From Spirochaetaceae bacterium (GTDB taxonomy: Bacteria > Spirochaetota > Spirochaetia > Treponematales > Breznakiellaceae), in contig JAITGJ010000124.1 of assembly GCA_031280705.1 (NCBI GenBank), positions 1 to 11,341 of the forward strand: 11,341 nt of DNA, given 5' to 3'. The notes under the pieces were generated by a model. The model did no database searches, was not told the origin of the DNA, and saw nothing but the letters and a program-made list of their open reading frames with translations. Below are positions 1 to 5,391 of this stretch, one piece after another (within the stretch, counting starts at the first letter, position 1; every line of letters starts with the position of its first letter). The position numbers and the translations under genes are program-made.

Positions 1-40
1 GATTGAGAATCTCATGTCCTAACCGATAGACGAAGGGGCC
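1..40 (-). tRNA. tRNA-Glu(CUC), truncated by window edge
   Basis: On the minus strand the sequence begins GGCCCCTTCGTCTA, the typical 5' end of a bacterial tRNA-Glu. A D-arm (GTCT paired with AGGAC) follows, then the 5' half of the anticodon stem TGAGA and a seven-base loop TTCTCAA. Loop positions 34-36 read CTC, so it decodes GAG. The window ends two bases into the 3' side of the anticodon stem, so the T-arm and 3' end are not visible. Only six bases separate it from the upstream tRNA-Gln, so the two are probably cut from one transcript. Confidence 0.85.
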
Positions 41-46
41 GGAAGA

Positions 47-117
47 TTCCCCAGGGAGGATTTGAACCCCCACAAGCAGATCCAGAGTCTGCCGTGCTAC
101 CATTACACAACCGGGGA
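47..117 (-). tRNA. tRNA-Gln(CUG)
   Basis: The minus strand folds as a cloverleaf. The acceptor TCCCCGG pairs with CTGGGGA with one G-T pair. The D-arm is GTG/CAC with the loop containing GGTA. The anticodon stem is GCAGA/TCTGC with loop CTCTGGA, giving anticodon CTG, which decodes CAG. The T-arm is GGGGG/CCTCC with loop TTCAAAT, and the discriminator base is A. The 3' CCA is not encoded, so it must be added after transcription. It lies directly downstream of a good promoter and six bases before a tRNA-Glu. Confidence 0.9.
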
Positions 118-129
118 ATGGACATTCCT

Positions 130-158
130 ACAATAGCATAATCCCCCGGTTATGTCAA
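130..158 (-). promoter_or_regulatory. sigma-70-type promoter of the tRNA-Gln/tRNA-Glu unit
   Basis: The minus strand has a perfect -35 hexamer TTGACA (plus 153-158), a 17-base spacer and a -10 hexamer TATTGT (plus 130-135, four of six consensus bases). The predicted start would be near 123, a few bases before the first base of tRNA-Gln at 117. The strong -35 and the short distance fit a stable-RNA promoter. The call is from sequence only. Confidence 0.7.
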
Positions 159-163
159 GCGAC

Positions 164-203
164 ATAGCCAATATGGTCGCTATACTGTCGGCGCCAATAT
201 GGT
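164..203. repeat. duplicated GCCAATATGGT motif upstream of the tRNA promoter
   Basis: The 11-mer GCCAATATGGT occurs at 167-177 and again at 193-203, 26 bases apart. The first copy sits inside a 5-bp inverted repeat, ATAGC (164-168) with GCTAT (179-183). Relative to the minus-strand tRNA promoter the two copies lie upstream of the -35 box, roughly where Fis-like activators or UP elements act on stable-RNA promoters. They also fall between the apt stop codon and that promoter. No T-tract follows, so they do not form an intrinsic terminator. The function is unknown. Confidence 0.4.
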
Positions 204-207
204 GATG

Positions 208-738
208 TCATTCAGCGTCATAGGTAATCAGGGTGTGCACGGGAAGATCCGCAAGGGCCGTCCGGTAGTTAAGGAAGGGCAGCCCTACCACGCCGAAGAC
301 ACCGGTAACGATGCCGCCGCACCCGGTGATCAGTTCCCGCGCCGCCCGGAGCGTTCCACCCGTGGCAATAAGATCATCGGTAAGCAGAATCTTCCCGCCC
401 CTGGGCACGTCTTCAACATGAATCTCCACCGTGGCCGTGCCATATTCTAGCTCATAGGTTTTTGCGCGCTTTTCGCCGGGAAGTTTCCCCTTTTTGCGGA
501 CCAGTATCAGGGGGATGCCCATCCGCACGGCAAACGGGCTTGCAAAAAGAAAGCCCCGCGCCTCAATCGCCGCGATGGCATCAATGCCGCCGTCCCGGTA
601 GTGTTCCACCATGGCGTCCACACAGTAACGGAACGCTTCCGGGCTGGTTAAGATACTGGTTATATCGTAAAACAACACGCCTTTTTGGGGAAAATCAGGC
701 ACTTTTCTGATGTGCGCATCAAGATCGAACTGCGCCAT
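208..738 (-). CDS. apt: adenine phosphoribosyltransferase
   Basis: APT makes AMP and pyrophosphate from adenine and PRPP in the cytoplasm, a purine salvage step. The 176-residue product has the usual APT length. It shows the N-terminal DFPQKGVLFYDIT segment (residues 15-27), the IAAIEARGF strand (55-63), the RKKGKLPGE flexible loop (81-89), and the PRPP-binding signature ILLTDDLIATGGT (117-129) with the acidic pair D121-D122. The ATG at 738 follows a strong AGGAGG ribosome site (plus 743-748). A promoter 190 bases upstream and a foldable leader lie between this gene and the ATL gene. The tRNA promoter begins only about 50 bases past its stop, and no clear terminator is seen between them. Confidence 0.95.
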   Translation of the reverse strand: MAQFDLDAHIRKVPDFPQKGVLFYDITSILTSPEAFRYCVDAMVEHYRDGGIDAIAAIEARGFLFASPFAVRMGIPLILVRKKGKLPGEKRAKTYELEYGTATVEIHVEDVPRGGKILLTDDLIATGGTLRAARELITGCGGIVTGVFGVVGLPFLNYRTALADLPVHTLITYDAE

Positions 739-757
739 ACCGCCTCCTTTGTTTGGG

Positions 758-926
758 AAAAATTCCCCGCCGCTTGCGATACGGAAGGCGTCCCCCGTTT
801 TCCGGGGAATGATCCGCCCGTATATGCCGGACCGTTTGATAACCCGGCCGGGTATCGATCACGTCTCCGCACATACGCCGCACCTCCATGGACACGCGCC
901 TTGCGCCCACCGGTAAGCGGAAGCCA
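758..926 (-). ncRNA. structured RNA candidate before apt (6S-like topology or long leader)
   Basis: The minus-strand transcript expected from the promoter at 932-960 can fold almost end to end. A closing stem is made of 770-775 with 915-920, 782-784 with 910-912, 785-790 with 897-902, and 791-793 with 890-892. It opens into a bubble of 12 bases (878-889) and 11 bases (808-818). The 3' side of the bubble carries a hairpin, CCCCG/CGGGG, at 793-807. Beyond it is a long arm: 819-827 with 869-877, 829-831 with 866-868, 833-835 with 861-863, and a capping hairpin at 838-856. One pair (824/872) is G-U on this strand but A-C on the other, which favours the minus strand. A run of five U follows the closing stem (plus 758-762). 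This outline matches 6S RNA, but I saw no diagnostic 6S sequence. A structured apt 5' leader is the main alternative. Confidence 0.45.
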
Positions 927-931
927 GCTCT

Positions 932-960
932 ACTATAAATCCAGAACGGATTTTCTTCAA
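932..960 (-). promoter_or_regulatory. promoter for the structured RNA and apt
   Basis: The minus strand reads TTGAAG (plus 955-960), a 17-base spacer, then TATAGT (plus 932-937, five of six consensus bases). The predicted start is near 925-926, a few bases before the closing stem of the RNA candidate. It lies just after the ATL stop codon, so apt need not depend on readthrough from ATL. The spacer holds a small inverted repeat, AAATCC with GGATTT. Confidence 0.6.
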
Positions 961-986
961 CGGGCCTTTTCCCCGCCGTGCGGGGA

Positions 987-1304
987 CTATGCGCCGCAGC
1001 CTGCCGTTATACCGTAGCGGTTCATGTCCACCCGTCCGCGTTCGTCCACTTCAACGCCCTCGCCCCGGAGCAGCGCCGTCTGTTCCTCCCGGCCGTGGCA
1101 GGGCGGCAGCGCGAGGGAGCCGTCCGCGCGGATAATGCGGTGCCAGGGAAGGCTGAGTTTTTCCGTGAGCGCATGCAGTACCCGCGCCGTCTGCCGCGCC
1201 CCGTTGGGGAGCCCTGCCGCACGCGCGATATCGCGGTAGGAGGAAACCTTTCCCCGGGGAACGGCGCGGAGCGCTTCCACAATACGTATTGTCGTTTCAG
1301 TCAT
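987..1304 (-). CDS. alkyltransferase-like protein (ATL, MGMT DNA-binding domain, no active-site Cys)
   Basis: The 105-residue product matches the C-terminal DNA-binding half of O6-alkylguanine-DNA alkyltransferase: VPRGKVSSYRDIARAAG (residues 15-31) is the helix-turn-helix region. The methyl-accepting motif PCHR is replaced by PWHR (53-56). That replacement marks the ATL family, which binds O6-alkylguanine without repairing it and flags the lesion for nucleotide excision repair. The ATG at 1304 is chosen because the family homology starts there. The open frame runs on upstream into oadB without a start that makes sense. The ribosome site is weak (GGGAG about 11 bases upstream). A terminator for oadB ends 17 bases before the start codon, so the source of its transcript is unclear. 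Confidence 0.88.
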   Translation of the reverse strand: MTETTIRIVEALRAVPRGKVSSYRDIARAAGLPNGARQTARVLHALTEKLSLPWHRIIRADGSLALPPCHGREEQTALLRGEGVEVDERGRVDMNRYGITAGCGA

Positions 1305-1321
1305 ACAAAAAACGCTCCCGC

Positions 1322-1351
1322 AAAAAAACGGGGAAGGTGCGCCCTTCCCCG
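1322..1351 (-). terminator. Rho-independent terminator after oadB
   Basis: A perfect 9-bp stem, CGGGGAAGG (1329-1337) with CCTTCCCCG (1343-1351), closes a five-base loop. On the minus strand it is followed by seven T (plus 1328-1322). It lies 27 bases after the oadB stop codon. Six A also flank the other side, so weak termination on the plus strand is possible, but no plus-strand gene leads into it. Confidence 0.85.
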
Positions 1352-1377
1352 AAAAAATGAAACGTATCCGCGCCCGG

Positions 1378-2769
1378 CTAACCGTACACGGCGATAAGGA
1401 CGCCCGCGGCAATGGCGGTACCGATAACGCCGGCCACATTGGGCCCCATCGCGTGCATAAGCAGGAAGTTCCCCGGATCGGCCTCAAGGCCAACTTTGTT
1501 GGAAACCCGCGCCGCCATGGGCACCGCCGAAACACCGGCTGACCCGATGAGCGGATTGATTTTTTCCTTGAGGAAAAGGTTCATGAATTTTGCGACCAGA
1601 ATCCCCGTGCCGGTGGCAATCGAGAAGGCCAGAAGGCCCATCACCACGATGATGAGCGACGACGGATTGAGAAATTTTTCCGGTGTCATTTGACTGCCCA
1701 CGCCGAGCGAGAGGAACATCGACACGATATTCATCAATTCGTTCTGCGCGGTTTTGGAAATCCTGTCCACCACGCCGCATTCCTTGAGGAAGTTGCCGAA
1801 CATAAGGCAGCCGATAAGCGCCGCGGCGGAAGGCAGCACCAATATTGCCAGCACAAAAACGACAATGGGAAACGCGATTTTTTCGGTTTTCGACACCGTG
1901 CGCAGTTGCCGCATCCTGATACGCCGCTCCTCTTTGGTGGTGAGCAGTTTCATAATGGGCGGCTGAATGATGGGTACCAGCGCCATGTAGGAATAGGCCG
2001 CCACGGCCACGGTGGCGAGGAGGTGCGGCGCGAGTTTCGCGGCAATATAAATGGTAGTAGGTCCGTCCGCGCCGCCGATAATGGCGACCGCGCCCGCTTC
2101 CTTGAGGTTAAACGCTACTTTCGGCAGGAAATTGGCAAGAGATATGCCGAACAGCGTGCCGAACACGCCGAACTGGGCCGCCGCGCCGAGCAGCGCCATT
2201 TTGGGGTTGGCGATAAGCGGACCAAAATCGGTCATGGCGCCAATACCGATAAAAATGATCAGCGGGAAAAATTCATTGCCCACGCCCGCCTCATAAATAA
2301 TATGAAGAAAACCATGCGGAGCATTGCCCATCGCGGCGAATGGAATGTTCACAAAAATTGTACCAAAACCGATGGGGATAAGCAGCAGCGGCTCAAATCC
2401 CTTGACCGCGCCAAGGTACACGATGAGAAAGCCCACCGCCACCATCAACAGTTCCATCCAGCCGAAAATCGTAATCGGCTCACCCGAGGGGGTTTCTTTT
2501 CCCACCTGATCGGTAACAAAGGCGTAAATGCCCGTCGTTACCGCAATATTTTTGAGAAAGCTCCCAAAGGAAACCCGGGGAATATCCCTGCTGTTGGGAA
2601 TAATTCCGTCAGGGTTGCTGAAACTGGGAAGTTCATCCGTCCGCGCCGCGCTCTGGGCCTCCACCCGGGGGCTGAACAGGGAACCGGCAAAGGAAAAAGC
2701 CAATGCGCCTATCATCAGAATGCAGCACAGTTTTACTATCGTAACAGGATTTTTTTTGGGGTCTGACAT
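1378..2769 (-). CDS. oadB: Na+-pumping oxaloacetate decarboxylase, beta subunit
   Basis: OadB is the integral-membrane subunit that decarboxylates the carboxybiotin carried by OadA and couples this to Na+ export. The 463-residue product has many hydrophobic segments and the family signature IIGGADGPTT (residues 230-239), whose Asp (D235 here) is essential in characterised homologues. It also has GIGAMTDFGPLIANP (175-189) and the late SAGVSAVPMAARV motif. The ATG at 2769 is chosen for its AAGGAA ribosome site nine bases upstream. The open frame continues to a TTG at 2919, but that part has no family similarity. The protein is slightly longer than the roughly 430 residues usual for OadB: residues 9-30 form an extra N-terminal hydrophobic segment, followed by a polar linker. 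It is last in the oadG-A-B operon and is followed by a strong terminator. Confidence 0.95.
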   Translation of the reverse strand: MSDPKKNPVTIVKLCCILMIGALAFSFAGSLFSPRVEAQSAARTDELPSFSNPDGIIPNSRDIPRVSFGSFLKNIAVTTGIYAFVTDQVGKETPSGEPITIFGWMELLMVAVGFLIVYLGAVKGFEPLLLIPIGFGTIFVNIPFAAMGNAPHGFLHIIYEAGVGNEFFPLIIFIGIGAMTDFGPLIANPKMALLGAAAQFGVFGTLFGISLANFLPKVAFNLKEAGAVAIIGGADGPTTIYIAAKLAPHLLATVAVAAYSYMALVPIIQPPIMKLLTTKEERRIRMRQLRTVSKTEKIAFPIVVFVLAILVLPSAAALIGCLMFGNFLKECGVVDRISKTAQNELMNIVSMFLSLGVGSQMTPEKFLNPSSLIIVVMGLLAFSIATGTGILVAKFMNLFLKEKINPLIGSAGVSAVPMAARVSNKVGLEADPGNFLLMHAMGPNVAGVIGTAIAAGVLIAVYG

Positions 2770-2834
2770 CAATCTATTCCTTAAACAAAAATCGCCGTCC
2801 GCCGCACAGGCCGGAAACAGCGTGGGCGCGGACT

Positions 2835-2917
2835 GTTCCAAAGCCGGAACCTCCCGCGCGGAGGACTCGTCCAAAAACCGCGCCGCCGCGTCAACGCCGC
2901 CCGGCGCGGTTTTGGAC
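2835..2917. repeat. three hairpins in the oadA-oadB spacer
   Basis: The 152-base spacer holds GTTCC/GGAAC (2835-2850), CCTCC/GGAGG (2850-2864), and a large stem in which GTCCAAAAACCGCGCC (2869-2884) pairs with GGCGCGGTTTTGGAC (2903-2917), with one bulged A. None is followed by a T-tract on the minus strand, so they are unlikely to be intrinsic terminators. They may stabilise or separate segments of the operon mRNA, or be copies of an intergenic repeat. The first hairpin resembles one in the oadG-oadA spacer. Confidence 0.6.
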
Positions 2918-2921
2918 AACC

Positions 2922-4694
2922 CTACTGTATTGCCACAACAGCCTGGCCGGACGTAACCTGGGTACCCGTGGGAACCAGGAAATGTACCTTTCCCGAAGCG
3001 GTGGCCTTGATCTCAAGTTCCATTTTCATGGATTCAATAACGATCACCGTGTCGCCCGCGTTTACCGCCGCACCCTCGTCAACGGAGTACCGGATGAGCG
3101 TTCCCGCCACCGGCGCGGAAACTACCGTGCCCCCCGGGGGAACGGCGCTTCCACCCGCGGGAGGAGCCGCCGGGGCCGCCGCTGCTCCCGCGCCGCCTGC
3201 CGGGGCGACGGCCACGGTTCCGGCCGGAGCCACCACCACATCGTAATTTGTTCCGTTCACCATGACGCTGTACCGCTCCGCTTCGCCCTTGCCGGCGGGA
3301 GCCGGGGACGCGGGAGCCTCGGTTTCGGGCCTGAAGACGACCGGCCCTTCATGCCGCTTTTTGAAGAAATCCGGCGCGACTTTCGGGAACATGGCATAGG
3401 TAAGCACATCCTCCACCGTAACATCGCCGCCGCCCAGGAGCTTTTTTGTCTCTTCCGCGAGTTTGTCGTATTCCGCCGGAATGTCGTCCGCGGGCCGGTG
3501 GGTAATTTCCTTTTCCAGTTTGAGCGCTTCAAGGGCCTTTTTTACCACATCAGGATTTTTGGAAGCCGGGCAGGCGCCGTATTTCCCGGCAAGGAGGTCC
3601 TGGAATTCTCCGGAAAGGCGGTTGTAGCGGCCAAACAGCACGTTGAACACCGCCTGGGTCCCCACAATCTGGCTGGTGGGAGTAACGAGGGGCGGATAGC
3701 CGGAATCCTTCTGCACCACGGCGATTTCTTTCAGCACGTCGTCTATCTTGCCGGAAGCGCCCTGCTCCTTGAGCTGGCTTTCCAGATTGGAAAGCATTCC
3801 GCCGGGAACCTGACTCATCAGTATCCGCGTGTCCGCGCCCAGAAAACTCGACTCAAATTTTTTATAATTTTTCCGTACTTCCCGGAAATACGCGGCGATT
3901 TCCAAAAGCAGCGCCGTGTCCAGGCCCGTTTCGTATTCGGTGCCCCTAAAAATCTCCACCATGGTTTCGGTGGGGCTGTGGCTCGTGCCCATCGCCAGGG
4001 AAGAGATCACCGTATCGAGAATTTCCGCCCCGGCTTCCGCGGCCTTGGTCAGGGTGGCCACGGACATACCCGTAGTGGCGTGGGTGTGAATTTCAATGGG
4101 AAGGTCCGTCACTTTTTTGATCGCCTTCACCAAATCGTATGCCTCATAGGGCTTGAGGAGTCCGGACATATCCTTGATACAAAGCGAGTCCGCCCCGATG
4201 TCAACGTACTGTTTGGCAAGTTCCGCATATTTTTCGATAGTGTGAAAGGGCGTTACCGCGTAGGAAATTGCCGCCTGAATGTGTTTGCCCGTTTTTTTCG
4301 CGGCGTTGGCCGCCGCCTGGAAATTCCGGGGATCGTTTACCGCGTCAAAAATGCGAAACACGTCAACGCCGTTTTTCGCGGCGGTTTCCACAAATTTCGC
4401 CACCACGTCATCGGCATAGTGCCGGTATCCCAAAAGATTTTGCCCACGGAGGAGCATCATGATTTTGGTGTTCGGCAGGGCGGCCTTGAGTTTTTTGAGC
4501 CGTTCCCAGGGGTCCTCGTTCAGGAACCGGATGCATGAGTCGAAGGTTGCGCCGCCCCAGGCTTCCAGGGCAAAGTAGCCCACCTTGTCGAGCTTGTCCG
4601 CGATGGGAAGCATATCGGCGGTAACCATGCGGGTGGCGAACAGGGACTGATGGGCGTCCCGCAATACCAGATCGGTTAGTTTAACTTTGGGCAT
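2922..4694 (-). CDS. oadA: oxaloacetate decarboxylase, alpha subunit (carboxyltransferase plus biotin carrier)
   Basis: OadA moves the C4 carboxyl of oxaloacetate to its own biotin, leaving pyruvate, and delivers the carboxybiotin to OadB. The 590-residue product has an N-terminal TIM-barrel carboxyltransferase with LRDAHQSL (residues 11-18; metal ligand D13), LCIKDMSG (171-178; K174 is the residue carboxylated in the family) and EIHTHATTG (201-209; H203 and H205 bind metal). A conserved carboxylase domain follows to about 455, then an Ala/Pro/Gly-rich linker (about 460-525). The C-terminal biotinyl domain has ESMKMEL, with K557 as the biotin site, 33 residues before the end. The ATG at 4694 has AAGGAG six bases upstream. 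The homology fits OadA better than pyruvate carboxylase subunit B because oadG and oadB adjoin it. Confidence 0.96.
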   Translation of the reverse strand: MPKVKLTDLVLRDAHQSLFATRMVTADMLPIADKLDKVGYFALEAWGGATFDSCIRFLNEDPWERLKKLKAALPNTKIMMLLRGQNLLGYRHYADDVVAKFVETAAKNGVDVFRIFDAVNDPRNFQAAANAAKKTGKHIQAAISYAVTPFHTIEKYAELAKQYVDIGADSLCIKDMSGLLKPYEAYDLVKAIKKVTDLPIEIHTHATTGMSVATLTKAAEAGAEILDTVISSLAMGTSHSPTETMVEIFRGTEYETGLDTALLLEIAAYFREVRKNYKKFESSFLGADTRILMSQVPGGMLSNLESQLKEQGASGKIDDVLKEIAVVQKDSGYPPLVTPTSQIVGTQAVFNVLFGRYNRLSGEFQDLLAGKYGACPASKNPDVVKKALEALKLEKEITHRPADDIPAEYDKLAEETKKLLGGGDVTVEDVLTYAMFPKVAPDFFKKRHEGPVVFRPETEAPASPAPAGKGEAERYSVMVNGTNYDVVVAPAGTVAVAPAGGAGAAAAPAAPPAGGSAVPPGGTVVSAPVAGTLIRYSVDEGAAVNAGDTVIVIESMKMELEIKATASGKVHFLVPTGTQVTSGQAVVAIQ

Positions 4695-4799
4695 TCTTTT
4701 CTCCTTGTGTGTTGGGCCGGCGCCAAAACCGGTTGTCTTGCCGCCGACCCGTGCGGCTTTCCGGCCTCTGGCCCGCAAAACCGCGTATTTTTAGGGTAA

Positions 4800-4846
4800 C
4801 TGTTCCAGCCGGAACAGCGCTGTTGTCCGGCCTGCCAAAAGGCCGG
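4800..4846. repeat. two perfect hairpins in the oadG-oadA spacer
   Basis: CTGTTCC (4800-4806) pairs with GGAACAG (4811-4817) over a four-base loop. CCGGCCT (4827-4833) pairs with AGGCCGG (4840-4846) over a six-base loop. They sit in the 160-base spacer between the oadG stop and the oadA start. There is no T-tract downstream on the minus strand. A role in mRNA stability or differential expression of the subunits is possible but not shown. Confidence 0.6.
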
Positions 4847-4854
4847 TAAACCGG

Positions 4855-5097
4855 TTAGCGGCCGGCGCGATATTCCGTTACGGCGGCGGTAATGGCGGCG
4901 GTTACCGCTTCCTCCGGCGCTTTGCCCGGCGCGGCGCGGGAAGCCGCCGGAGCGGTGTCCCGGTCCAGCCCGAAAGCGTGGATCACCTTGCCTACCACAG
5001 TAACCGCAATTACCAGGATAAACAGGAACGAAACCACTACACCCATGCCGAGCAGAGTAAGCACCCCGCTCTGCTCGAGCATCTCGAAAATTGTCAT
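4855..5097 (-). CDS. oadG: oxaloacetate decarboxylase, gamma subunit
   Basis: OadG is the small membrane subunit that helps assemble the Na+-pumping decarboxylase. The 80-residue product has one membrane segment (about residues 12-37), then a polar Ala/Pro-rich stretch, which is the usual architecture. It ends in VTAAITAAVTEYRAGR. This tail resembles the C-terminal helices of gamma-type subunits that contact the carboxyltransferase or bind Zn2+, although no His-rich tail is present. The ATG at 5097 has GGGAGG five bases upstream. It is first in the operon and is followed by oadA after 160 bases. Because the family is short and diverged, the call rests on the membrane segment plus the neighbours. 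Confidence 0.88.
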   Translation of the reverse strand: MTIFEMLEQSGVLTLLGMGVVVSFLFILVIAVTVVGKVIHAFGLDRDTAPAASRAAPGKAPEEAVTAAITAAVTEYRAGR

Positions 5098-5391
5098 AGA
5101 ACCTCCCGTGGCGATAGTTTTAATTGGTGGACTTGTTCAACAACCCGGCGGCGCGATTGTGGCAGCCACGCCGCCATGAACCGCTTGAAAAATCCATGGT
5201 GCAGGAATAAATCCCCGGCGGAATAAAAACTTCCTTTATATGTATATGGTTTGGGGCGGTAGAACCGGCGGCAACGGCGCGCCGTTACCGGGTTGTACAA
5301 CCGGCCCTCTTTTTAAGCATAACGCGAATTTGCGGGAACATGCAAGCCCCTTTACGCGCGGCCCCAGACCGCCGGGAAACGGCGGCGTCCC
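5098..5391. other. non-coding spacer before the oad operon
   Basis: This 294-base stretch lies between the metallopeptidase stop and the oadG start and must hold the end of one minus-strand unit and the start of the oad operon. It has an A/T-rich patch at 5221-5250 with TATACA- and TATAAA-like strings on the minus strand. I could not place a matching -35 box, so no promoter is called. Inverted repeats are GGCGGCG/CGCCGCC (5147-5153 and 5169-5175), the 12-bp palindrome GGTTGTACAACC at 5291-5302, and CCGCCG/CGGCGG (5369-5374 and 5380-5385). None has a proper T-tract on the minus strand. A TTG-initiated 68-codon frame (5094-5300) is not credible. Confidence 0.5.

Noticed and set aside
1690..2766. 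358-codon plus-strand frame opposite oadB
   Set aside because: Antisense shadow of a clear OadB coding frame; His/Arg-rich with no family features.
2869..2917. Intrinsic terminator between oadA and oadB
   Set aside because: Strong stem but no T-tract on the minus strand, and it lies inside an operon.
2770..2919. 50-residue extension of OadB from a TTG at 2919
   Set aside because: Low-complexity, no family similarity, crosses hairpins, and the ATG at 2769 has a good ribosome site.
2982..4538. 518-codon plus-strand frame opposite oadA
   Set aside because: Antisense shadow of OadA, which has full family motifs.
5094..5300. 68-codon minus frame overlapping the oadG start by four bases
   Set aside because: TTG start without ribosome site, basic composition, no recognisable motif; the overlap is probably chance.
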